Source: Epiperipatus broadwayi
Lineage: Eukaryota; Onychophora; Udeonychophora; Euonychophora; Peripatidae
DNA: 64,000 nucleotides
Direction: 5' to 3'
NCBI GenBank assembly: GCA_028023455.1
Contig: JAQFVV010012545.1
Span: 374,001 to 438,000, forward strand
Part shown: positions 36,240 through 47,355 of the stretch, piece after piece
Layout of the letters: each line of letters starts with the position of its first letter
Numbering within the stretch: the stretch's first letter is position 1
Program-made: the position numbers and the translations under genes
The notes under the pieces: generated by a model
The model's input: only the letters and a program-made list of their open reading frames with translations
Databases searched by the model: none
What the model was told of the DNA's origin: nothing

Positions 36240-37080
36240 GATTAATTTCATAAATGGTTTTAACTCCCTCTCAAACCACTATTTTTAATGTTATTTTGAC
36301 AATTCCGATATTTTCATTTTGATTTGAAAACATCTTTTTTAATGTTATTTTTCCAATTTTGACAATTCCGTTCATTTTTTTAAAATAAAAATTATGTTTT
36401 AGAATCTTTTAATATTATTTTGCAGATTTTGACAATTTGGATCTTTTTGTTTTGATTTTTAAAGTGAAAATGTTTTAGAATCTTTTAATGTTATTTGCAA
36501 TTTTACAGTTATTTTATTGAGAAAAGTCTACCGAATAACTTTTAAATTTTTTTTACAACTAACAAATCAATATAACAATGAGATAAAAAACTGACTTGTT
36601 CTCTACAAAAGAGAGTACCTGTCAAAAGTTTCACAGTTCTGATAGCTTCCTTTTGATTTTTAAAGTTAAACATAAGTTTTAGAATCTTTTAATGTTATTT
36701 TGCTGATTTTAATTCAAATATTTTTGTTTTGATTTTTAGAGTGAAAACAGTTTTACAATCTTTTAATATTATTTTGCCAATTTCATCATTATTTTGTTGA
36801 GAAACGTCTATTTAATAACTTTAGAATTTTTTTACAACTAACAAATCAATATAACAATGAGATAAAAGCCTGCCTTCCAAGGTGCTGATTGGTTGTTTGT
36901 TGTTTTCTACACAAGGGAGTGCTTGTCAAAATTTTGCTTGTTCCAATAGCTTTCTTTTGGTTTTTAAAGTGAAAACGCAAGTTTTAAAATTGTTTAAAAT
37001 TATTTTGTTGATTTTGACAATTTCGATATTTTCCTTTTTAACTTTTAAAGTGAAAACGTATGTTTTATAATCTTTTTTAC
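36240..37080. repeat. Higher-order tandem repeat array
   Basis: A short unit of ~85-110 bp recurs at least six times, with phrases 'ttttaatgttattttg', 'ttttgacaatt' and 'gatttttaaagtgaaaa'. Over it lies a longer unit of ~300 bp that includes 'acaactaacaaatcaatata' and 'acaatgagataaaa' at about 36552-36587 and 36834-36868. Copies differ by roughly 10-20%. It is non-coding, an old satellite-like array. Confidence 0.8.
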
Positions 37081-37499
37081 AAATTTATTTTTTTCAAAAA
37101 CTATTTGTGAAAATATAAATTATTTTAAAAGAATAATTCAGATTTTAATAGAAAAATGTACTTTTACATGAAAGCAAATTGATAAAGAAATTATAATGTT
37201 CGGATGCAATTTAAATGTTATAAGGATGATGTACCCTGATGGAATAGTAAAAATGACAATTCAAGTTCTGAAAGCAAAAATGTAGAAAGTGAAAGTATCA
37301 TATATCTAAAGAAGATTCACAATAAATTAAGTGGATTTATATTAACTTCCTATTTAAGTACAAATATGTGTCTTAAATTTGAAGGTTAATTTTTCCCCCC
37401 AATTTTTCAGGCTTAAACTCCTACTGCATTTTAAATTCAAGGCTATCTTATATTTGAAGTAATATGGTATTTTTACAAAGTTCAAAATGTATTTATATG

Positions 37500-38760
37500 T
37501 TTTTAAATATATTAAACTATTAGTAATACACAGAAATTAGTAAGAAATAACATTTTAGGGAGTATTATTCTCATTACTTTTTCCAGATGTTTCTATCATG
37601 ACCAGTGACAGCTTAAGAATTGAAGAAGGAACCTTTATATTTCTGAGTATTGAATTTAAAATGATGTTATAACCATTGGGTTAATCTGTTAAAGGAAGAT
37701 TTCAGAATTTTTTTTTATATATTTATCTATGAAAGATCCATGATTTCTCAATTTTTCCTTTTTTAAGGACAGTCTTAGATGAATGATTTCCAAATATTGT
37801 GAATTATTACAATAAGTGATTATACAGGCAATGAATATCACACCATGGAATGTAAAATTCTTGAATTTATTCCAGTTCTGGCATTTCCAGTATTCAAACT
37901 TCTGAGAAGTAAAATCATTTAAAATTTCAATTATTTATTGCCCTGTATGGTTTAAATCAGAGATAGAATGAGACTCTTGACATTTTATTGATTTCAATTC
38001 TGATGCTTCCACTGCCTGGACTTTTTATGAAGCAATAAAGCTGTTTGATTATTTATCATATCAGCATTTTGCCATTACCATGTTAGGAGATTTTTTAAAT
38101 TTCCTTGCTTTCACTTTTTCCTTTATGCCCAATATTTTTATGTTTTTCCAATGTTACACATTTTCAGTGATACATGCCATATCTATTTTCAATATATCTA
38201 ACTTTCCCTCTTAAATAATAGTTCTATCATTTCTTAATGTATAGTAGGGCATAAATATAAATTAGCCATTCCAATGAAATATATATATAAAATAATTATT
38301 AGAAAAGAAAAGTCATATTAAAATAGCAGACCATGCATGTTCTACAAACATATGATTATTTGGGAAAACAAAAAAATATTGGGCAGAGAGGGAAAAATAA
38401 GTAAAAAAAAAAAAAACATTTAAACATGCTATCCATGCAACAATTTTTAAAATCCCATAAGTCAACTCAGTATGATAATCTTAGAGTTTGGAAACCACTC
38501 ATTAACTTGTCTATAAAAAAGGGACAAATCAGAAGGACCATCACAGATAAGTATATAAAACATATACTGACTATTGTCTTTGATAGAAAAGCTTAGCTAG
38601 TTAGACAAAAATCTAAAGATTATGTTTAAATTGTCTTCTTACTAGCAATTGAATTTATTTAAATATATATTTTGAATTTTCTAAATAATTTCAAACAGAT
38701 GTTGGAAATAGTCTATCTATAAGAGCAATAGTAAAATGTCATCATCACAAATGTTCAGAT
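37500..38760. repeat. Old diverged relative of the 5.7-6.3 kb retroposon
   Basis: 'attagtaata', 'agtattattctc', 'gaccagtgacagcttaagaa', 'gaacctttatatttctgagt' and, near the end, 'tggaaatagtctatctata' and 'catcatcacaaatg' correspond in order to phrases of the element at 5712-6321. It is longer and heavily diverged, and the tRNA-like boxes are eroded. Confidence 0.5.
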
Positions 38761-39272
38761 AGTTATTTTATTTATTAATTTCAATGTTTGGTAAATACAC
38801 ATTTAAACTATATCCTTTTATACTAAAATGAAAATCATAAGCTTTGTTGTACTTATTAAACTTTGAGAACATTAATAAGTTATTATCAAAATGAAGAAGA
38901 TTCTTAGTGTAATGACCTATCTATCATTTGTAACTTATCATGCTCCTAAATTGAACATTTATATTTACAGCTCTGAGAAGACTGCTGGCAAGTTAAAACT
39001 GTTTAAAAAATCTAAAATAAAAAACCCTGGAATAAAAAATGTACAATTTGTTATTTAACGTCAATATGTAGGAAAAATCTTTCCACTTATATAGCATCAA
39101 CTGTGTGTTTCTTCATTTATAGTTTATATATTCCAATGGTGTTCTTTACATTATGTCTATCAATTTTTCATTTTCCAGTGGAAAATAGATATCTAAGTGG
39201 TTTTAATGTAACTCAAATTACAGTCCAATCTGAACAAAAATATCATGCTGCTGCATATTGGTAACAAACAAA

Positions 39273-39368
39273 AGATGATGATGATGATGATGATAATAAT
39301 AATAATAACAACAACAACAACAACAACAATAATAATAATAATAATAATAACAACAACAACAACAAATG

Positions 39369-39417
<49 letters not shown>

Positions 39418-39505
39418 AATAATGATGATAATAATAATAATAACAACAACAACAACAACAACAATAATAATAATAATAATAATAACAACAACAACAACAA
39501 ATGAA
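39273..39505. repeat. Compound trinucleotide array (ATG/ATA/ACA)
   Basis: About 230 bp of phased trinucleotides in blocks: GAT, then AAT, AAC, AAT, AAC, then 'aaatgaa', AAC, AAT. The whole GAT-AAT-AAC-AAT-AAC-'aaatgaa' block then repeats from about 39420. All blocks keep one phase, so it reads as open frames (Met/Ile/Thr, or Leu/Ser on the other strand). These are composition artefacts, not genes. Confidence 0.9.
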
Positions 39506-40858
39506 ACATATAATCACTAAATAAAAAATAGTTAGCTAAAGCAATTCACTTACGCCAATAGGCCACATGCTTTTAAGCAGAAAGCTTATCATTTTACATT
39601 TAGAATTTTGAGATAAGCAAGAATACAACAAAGCTTTTCATTTTCATTACATTTTAAATGAAAAGCAGACAAAAAAAATTAATATATATATATTTTAAAA
39701 ATAAAGATTTAGAAAATTTTATTAATACTTCATAATTATTAAATCTCTTTGAATCAATATATATGTTCAAGAAATTATATAAAAAGTTAAGAATATTTAT
39801 ATGTAATAAAAAAAAAGTTATTGTAGAATAAACAAGACATAATAAAAATTTATTTTGTTGCATACTGACCCAGCAATGTACAATCTTATGATCAATAAAA
39901 TAATTACAATGATTATAAATAATGTAAGAAGACCAATGGATTAATATATCATTATTATATAAATCTGACAATTATTAGTTTTAATAACATTAGGGCTAAT
40001 AAAGACATAACATATATCTAAATCATGGATATTATACAGTTGTGATAACATCAATATTAAAATGAATAATAAGAAAAAAACAAGTATGATACATTAAAAG
40101 GGCCATGAAGAAATATCAAAAAGCGATCACAAGTCTATTCAACCAAAGCCTTTAAATTAATTTAAATTAATATAAATATTTCTTTATTTTATTGTAAGTA
40201 CATATATTTATAAGTTACAATTCTTGCATATATTAAAAACGTTAGAAGTTTATACATTAATGAACAGGTTGCATTAATTTAAAACATTAAGAATTTAACT
40301 CCATAAGTATCATTTATACCATAAGAATATACATTTATATATAAGTCAGATGGGAATCTATACTAACATTTGCTAAAATAGTGGGATAATCTTTTTAAAT
40401 TAAAAAGACTACTTTTCATTACTTTAAATCTAATAAAAATCTCATATATTTTGCTTCTATTTTCTAGTTTCTTTTCCTATCTTATTTTGTTATCAGTATC
40501 AGGACTAGCTAGAACAATTTAAATTTTTCTGGCATAAAAAAATTATTTTTTTGTTATTACTGTTTTATGTAAAAAAAATTAGAAAAAGAATGACTTTCAT
40601 CATCTTTATGATAAAATATCAAAATAAAAAAACAATTCAAATATCAGTTCTTTGTTATTTGCCCATATTTGAATATAAAACTTCAGAGGTCATATGACAT
40701 TTGTGTAATTATTGTACTTTGTGAAAAAAATTTAGTCAATATCATTTATATTTATATATTTTAATAAATTAAGAAACCATTGGTCAAACAATGAAACACG
40801 AGTAAAAAAAAAAAAAACCTCTATAAATAAGAATAATCATAATAATAAAAACTCTTAC
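39506..40858. other. AT-rich sequence downstream of the ALG8 exon (its next intron)
   Basis: No exon or element recognised. A donor-like 'acttac' at 39550-39555 (minus strand GTAAGT) lacks a convincing exon. Confidence 0.5.
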
Positions 40859-40998
40859 CTCAATGGAATAATCACCATTAAAATGGCTTTCTCATGAACA
40901 TGCCATCCAAACATGAATGAATTAAAAGCACAAAGAATGACACCTTGTAGGAAGCCCCATGCTTTGCAATGATTATTCCAAATATGATAAAAAGTAGG
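40859..40998 (-). CDS. ALG8: ALG8 coding exon (second of two seen)
   Basis: This 140-nt exon encodes part of the dolichyl-P-glucose:Glc1Man9GlcNAc2-PP-dolichol alpha-1,3-glucosyltransferase. This ER-membrane enzyme adds the second glucose to the N-glycan precursor. Splice signals are good: the acceptor reads 'cttgtttttctag' on the minus strand just above 40998, and the donor GTAAGAG just below 40859. It enters in phase 0 and leaves after two bases of a codon. The peptide contains '[14 protein letters not shown]', matching the family's highly conserved '[13 protein letters not shown]', a lumenal/loop signature shared by ALG6 and ALG8. Its 28-residue lead-in from the previous exon has the same length as in human ALG8. 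The following exons, which should encode the last membrane spans, were not found. Confidence 0.93.
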
Positions 40999-41003
40999 CT
41001 AGA

Positions 41004-42507
41004 AAAACAAGAATAAAAAAATACATATATAATTGTCAAAAAATATTTTTCTAAATATAAACTTTTTTTTTTAACAAATTATTTTCAAAATTAAAAAAAC
41101 ATGTATTCTACACGTGTTTTATATTTTCATGATTACAAGAAATCAAATACTTTTTCGGGATTTTCTAGATGTAATGACAAGCATGAGATTATACACATGG
41201 ACAATAATCAGGTGAACAGTCGCAATCATTATAGTGGATAAACATATGATATCCAAAATTGTCTATCAATATTTCTTTAAAATCTTGGTTACTTTTTCGA
41301 AGAAAACTAATTGAACGCATCAGAGATCATTTGGATCTTTCTTTTGGACTCCATTTACTACTGCTCTGAAAAAAATCCTTGAGAAGTTATTGAAATATCT
41401 ATAAGAAATTTTGAATATAGTATTTATCCATCATAATCATCAGATGTCAGTCTACTGATCTTTCTATGAAAAATGACCAATTGTTTGATATTGTCAATAT
41501 ATTATATTCATATATTTGTATCAATTAATGCCATGTGGTCCATGGGAGCAAATTTGAAGCTTTGCTTTCCCTTTGGTAATTATATTTTTATATATCTAAT
41601 ATTTTTTTATCTATAAACTTCCTTGACTTTTCCCACAAAAAAATGACAAAATCAAAAACTTATAGAAGTATTTATACATTCTTTCGGTCAGGTAGATAAA
41701 ATATAACTGTTCTTTCCAGAATACTTCACACTTGCATGATTTGTCATGTATTTAAATAATAGAGAAATCAATTTTTGAATTAAATCAATAGAGTAATCAG
41801 AAATCATGCTAACATTCTTATAACCACATAACAGTAATTCGAAGATATTTAAAACAGCTTAAATTCTGTCCCATACAGATCGCATGGAAGATTCTTTGTC
41901 TCATGCAAGAACTTATTCAAAAATATAACTCATATTGTTTTTAAATATAATTATATCTATTAAAAAAATCATCAATATAAAAAATGCATAGAATATATAA
42001 ATAAATTTTTGTATTTTATTTTATTATTGTGTTTTCATTTAAGTCATAATCTCTGTTGTTTATTTCAATTAAACAAGTTAGAATTGTTTCTCAGTTTATT
42101 TGGATAAAATTTTAAAATCAGTTTTAATATATTTATATTTAGTAGAATTTGTTCAAATTTTGTACTTTTGTCATAAATTATTTGCAATGCAATATGACAC
42201 AAAAATATTTTCAGTAGATTCCCTAGTTTCTTATATCCAGAGGGATTGCTGGATGAAATTTCAAATATTTTTATATAAAATTTGAAATACAATGCTGACA
42301 CTTCAATAAGGTAACAGTAATGCATGCAACAGGGCAGTATATATATATTTTCCAAAAAAAAACTACATTAAAAGATCAATATTTTAAAATTGAAATAAAA
42401 ACAAATCTTGATTATAAACTATACTGTAAATGAACTTAATTAATATAAATGATTTTACTTTCAACCTTAACACTAACAAACTGAAAAATAAAATATAAAA
42501 AAATATT
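41004..42507. other. Intronic AT-rich sequence
   Basis: Nothing recognised apart from short A/T runs. Confidence 0.6.
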
Positions 42508-42520
42508 TTATAAAAAAAAT

Positions 42521-42772
42521 GCTTTTATTTACTTTGGATTAAAAACACAAAATAATTGTTTCTTCAACTGCAATTAGGGTTTTTAAATTTAACATGAAAT
42601 AAAAACAAAGGAGGGGGAATATAGAAAATTAATTAATTTCCTACTTTTTATAACATGGGATTTATTTAATGAATTTCTGAGCATCCCTCTGCCCAAACTC
42701 TTATTTCAAGTTAATTATAGTTGAAGAAACAATTGTTTGTGTAGTTTTAATCCAAAGTAAATAAAAGTGTTC
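42521..42772. mobile_element. Short inverted-repeat element (MITE-like)
   Basis: The left arm starting 'cttttatttactttggatta' (42522-42576) is the complement of the right arm ending 'taatccaaagtaaataaaag' (42711-42767), about 50 bp with few mismatches. A perfect 13-bp direct repeat, TTATAAAAAAAAT, flanks it (42508-42520 and 42773-42785). That is long for a DNA-transposon target duplication and may partly reflect base composition. The interior is non-coding. Confidence 0.7.
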
Positions 42773-42785
42773 TTATAAAAAAAAT

Positions 42786-44028
42786 CTTCATATCTATTAC
42801 TGTTTAAATTTAGATTTTTGTGTTTAACAATACAGAAAAATGTTATTTATTGAATTTTACTTTTTTACATTATAATATGTTATTGTACTATACATATAAT
42901 AAATTAATTTTTTATTTTGTATTTAATTTTAGAGTTTATTTTCTGCATTTAACTTTATGCAGATATAGCAGTTTTGTTTTATTGTCAAGTATAAGCAAAA
43001 AAATGTGTATGTGAATATATTGTATTATAAACATTGGCATATACAATGTAAAAGTATAATGGTGAACGATTAATGGTATTCTATATTTAGACAAAAACAA
43101 GTCATAAACAGATATCACTAATAGTATTAATTCATATTTTACATGATACAAATACATTTAATAATATAAAAAAAATTAATTCTTTATTAATTTTGTTGAA
43201 CATAATATTTTCAATAGATATAATGGTTACAAATAACTGAATTGATTATCCTCTTTCTAATCTTACTGTATGCCTATGATATCCATATACATAATAAACT
43301 TTATTTTTTTAATAATGATTAAAAATAAAAATGTAATATTTTTATAATATGTATATATTATACAAAATTTTTCTATGTTTAATTGTAATAAAAATTTTAA
43401 TTTTATATTCTCTAAAATCCTATAAATAAATAGAGAATGAAATTGCTAATCTTATCTCATGCATATTTTCTCTATAAAACTATGCAATTTATTTATAGAT
43501 AGGATTAACCCATAAAGTTAATAATATTTATTACATTTTTTTTTTCCAATTTAAAGATGCTACACTCTATATTACCTATCATTTTAACTTTTTTTTTTTA
43601 ATTACATGCTTCTCAAAAGCTAACTTTTATTTCTATTATCATTCTGATTTTGAGTACACAGAATGTTTAACTCTTTCTGGATACAAAACTGTTAAAATTC
43701 CTTTGCACCAAGTGAATTAAAGTTCCAAACTTTTGATTGGTCAATTACAGAATCAGCAGTAAAAATATATATTTGTCTTTTAAAATTATATTTCTTTTAG
43801 TTTAGTTTTTAGAATGAAAATTAATAATTCATAAGATTATTAAAGTAAATGAAAGTTTTAAAAAAATTTCCTATTTATAATTGTTAAAAGTAATCAATAA
43901 CAGTCAACATAAAACATATTTTGATCATCCAATTACAAATTGCAATTGTATGTCATTGATTTCGTTGTCAATTTGTCTTGTAAAAATATTTGAAAACCAG
44001 GCACTGTTCACAAACCTGGGAGCTTAAT
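42786..44028. other. Intronic AT-rich sequence
   Basis: No gene or element recognised. Confidence 0.6.
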
Positions 44029-44779
44029 TGTAAGTATAGGGGATTTGAACTCAGATTTTCAAGCATCCTTCAACTATCCACACTATCTCATACAGCCGAT
44101 ACCCATGACCACATATATGTAAAAAAAAAAAATAATCACCAATATACGTATACAATGCTAAACCAGCATTCATCAGTTGATCCAGATTATCATCTCCCAC
44201 ACATATATATAATCACTGCTCAGTTTATATTAAGATAGCAAATTTTCATACTTTAATGGACAGGCTTCAATTCACTCTAACCTACAACTTTTCAGCCATC
44301 CATATCATTGAAAATCTGATGGTGAAAACCCAAATCCCATGCTGATGCCAATATTATTGCCATGCCCATGTTGATCTCAAGTCACTCTGATCCCACAATG
44401 TATAGGACCAATATTAACATAGCAAATCTTCATACTTTAATGAACAGGCTTAAATCCACACCAACCTCCAACTTTTCAGCCATCCATATCAAATTTTCAA
44501 TGACATGGATGGCTGAAAAGTTGGAGTGGACTGAAGCTTGTCCATTAAAGTATGAAGATTTTCTATCTTGATATAAACTGAGCACTGATTATATATATAT
44601 ATGTGTGGGAGATGATAATCTGGACCAACTGATGAATGCTGGTTTAGCATGAAATACATATATTGGCAATTATTTATCTTTTCTACATGTGTGTGGTCAT
44701 GTGTATTGGTTGTATGAGATAGTGTGGATAGTTGAAGGCTGCTTAAAAATCTGAGTTCAAATCCCCTATATTTACTTGT
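44029..44779. mobile_element. Foldback element with ~290-bp inverted arms and tRNA-like ends
   Basis: Arms 44029-44318 and 44490-44779 are reverse complements with moderate divergence. Both contain 'tactttaatggaca', 'cttttcagccatcca', the ~60-bp core with 'caactgatga.tgctgg', and an end with 'gagttcaaatccccta' (box-B-like). The 171-bp spacer holds a third, direct copy of part of an arm (44419-44489). The box-B-like end and the core shared with the 22.7-kb array suggest two head-to-head copies of a tRNA-related SINE. Any short frames here are by-products. Confidence 0.8.
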
Positions 44780-46885
44780 AAAAGTAAATACTTTCTACAA
44801 AATCTGAATTATTCTTCTAAAATAATTAATATTTCATAACTATTTTATCAAAAAAATAATAAATTTGTAAAAAAAAATACAAGATTTATATTTTCATTTT
44901 CAAAATCAAAACAAAGAAGTAGAACTGTCAAAATCACTGACAGAAGCACTCCCGTGGAAAGAACAAAAAGCTACCGTCCAGCATTTTCAAAGGCACATAG
45001 TTACATCATTCTAATAAATTTAAATATTATGCATTTATTAGTTCTAAAAAAAATCCAAAGATGGCAGCATTATTTAGTATGGTTTTTTCCCCATAAAATT
45101 GGCAAAACAATGTTAAAATAATGGTTAGAAAACAAGTTAAAGCTGCATATGAGAAGCATAATTCTATGCTGTTAAATCATTAATTTACTAACCTGAGCAA
45201 TATAATGTTCTATTGTAGTTCTTATTGATTTGCTCTTCATTCTATTTCATTAATACAAACTGATAAGTATAAAGATATAATTACTAAAACTTTATAATTA
45301 TATGTAATGCATTCAATATTATACATTGTAACTATCTCAAAAGCAATAAATATTATTCATATTTACTTCAATAACCTGTTTTAAAACATTTATTTTCATT
45401 CCATTTTGAAAATTCTATATTTGCTATTTATCTTTTATAAAATTAAGCCTCATTATATTTTGTTGTTTGTTTTGTTAATTTTAAAAATTTTACTTTATTT
45501 ATAATAAAAATTATTGTCTCTAGAAAACACCATTTATCAAAGCATTGCTGGCATAGTTAGGAAGTTCTGTATGTTTAAAAAAACTGAGGAATATATCAAA
45601 GGAGCTTAATTTGTTCATAAGTCTCCCATCTCACTTGGAAAACCAGATAAAATGTATCCCATGAAAATTCTCATATGGAAAAAATAAATTACTGTGGTAT
45701 CAATTATGATGCTTGATGAGACAATTATAAAGTGAAAAAAATGAAAAGAGACATTTTTTGATTTTGAATGTTCATAGAAATTGAAATGAACAGATTGTAA
45801 AAGAAATGTCTATTAATAATAGATAGAATCATACTCTTAGGGGGGAGGCAATTTGATTAGAGAGACTTTGGAAACTTTTCTGCTATTAATAACAGATAGG
45901 ACTATTAGAATTCAACATTATTCACGTGGTTAAATAAAAATTTGGCAAGGAATGTAGTGAAATAGGAAATAATAAATAAATAAATTATTTATATGAATTA
46001 CATCTCAGGCAGCTGCTTTAATTAGGTTTATATTCCTATAGTAGAGAAAACTGGTTCATTAAAATGTTTGGAACAAATACATATACACATGTTAACAGTT
46101 TAATTTGATAATTAAATCCCCCCCCCCTTTCTTTTCTCTTTACAATGAGAAGTATTATTTTGAATATCCATATCATTATTTTAAAATATTTGACTAAAAT
46201 CCTTTAATGTTCTTAGTTTTGGTTCTAGAGGTATGTGGTCTTCTTTGTATGTATGTTGTATAAATTTGTATAAAAAGAAAGTGGAGCTTTGTTTCTATCT
46301 TGCAGGTCCTTAATGCCATTTAAATAAATTGGAAAGAGGAAATATGCATATTCTGAAAATTATGAATGATTATATAATAATGCTTTCTAACTCCTACAAG
46401 TTAAACAACTTGTCCATTCTATTGTACTGACAATTTATGTCAGGTAGAAGCAAATTGGAATGGAGCAGAAATAACACTTTATCTAGGAAAAAAGTCTGAC
46501 AAAATATATGGAGAAAAAAAAATAAAATTGCAGAGTTAACTATTAGCAATCAAAAATTTAAAAAACATATCAATGATATCCATTTATCTCAACAATATCT
46601 AATCAGTATCTAAAAAGTCTACATGTAGATTAACCTCAAGTTTAGATCTTTCCCATTCTATATACAGTATATATAAATGCAAAGAAAGCACTGAAAATAA
46701 AAAGAGAAATTACCGCACACTTATAACATATATAAATAAAATACCAAATGGCTATTATGAAGGTTTCTTTTTGTTTCAAATTCCATTATATCACAACTAT
46801 TGCCCAAAATAAAAAAAAATCCATGCTACTCTATTTTATTACATAGGATGCATGTTTTTCACAAACAACTATCACTTAACAAATC
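44780..46885. other. Intronic AT-rich sequence
   Basis: Nothing recognised. There is a C9 run at 46120-46128. A small potential exon at about 45186-45240 on the minus strand was judged unsupported. Confidence 0.55.
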
Positions 46886-46893
46886 AATTAGAG

Positions 46894-47347
46894 CAGGGCT
46901 GGGCAAATAGTGGCCTGAGAGCTACATGCGGCCCACCAAGACAATTAGAAAAATCCGCCTTCAACTGAGATTTCCTTCCCCTGCACGACCCAAGATTCAT
47001 CTTGTATTTTCCACTAGGATAGCCATGTCAATAGACATGCGCAGTGCTTTTCCAGTTGATCTGGTTAATTTCAATTTTGTCTTTGCATTAGCAAATATAT
47101 ACATTTCCAACTTTAGTGAAACCATGAATCCTCCGAAAAATGTAAAATTGGTGATGAATGCTGTGTGTTTAATGAAGAATGGACAAACAAATATTTCTTT
47201 GGTAATACAGGGAATAAAGCAGTGTGTTTATTGTGTCATGAAAAAAAGATGCGGCCCTCCGCTAACTTTCGCTTCCACAAAGTGGCCCTCAATGCGACTC
47301 TCCGCCAACCTCTGTGGCCCCCGAGCCAAAACAATTGCCCACCCCTG
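46894..47347 (+). mobile_element. Internally deleted hAT transposon (454 bp) with perfect 8-bp target duplication
   Basis: Ends CAGGGCTGGGCAA and, complemented, CAGGGGTGGGCAA are inverted repeats (12 of 13). A perfect 8-bp duplication AATTAGAG flanks it at 46886-46893 and 47348-47355. Inside, on the + strand from about 47125, a frame reads 'GDECCVFNEEWTNKYFF' and 'NKAVCLLCHEK'. This is the N-terminus of a hAT transposase of the GTF2IRD2/ZBED5-like group with its first zinc-finger Cys pair. The frame then jumps straight into the 3' terminal non-coding end near 47246, so almost the whole transposase is deleted. It is a non-autonomous derivative still carrying ancestral coding sequence, and is inserted antisense to ALG8. 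Confidence 0.92.
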
Positions 47348-47355
47348 AATTAGAG

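Noticed and set aside
39218-39520. Frames of 88-99 codons over the trinucleotide array
   Set aside because: Pure low-complexity translations of (ATG/ATA/ACA)n on both strands.
43990-44571. 82- and 69-codon + strand frames
   Set aside because: They fall inside the foldback repeat and reflect its non-coding arms.
45186-45245. Possible small minus-strand exon with donor GTTAGT
   Set aside because: Only ~16 codons, weak acceptor, and the ALG8 exon join is already exact without it.
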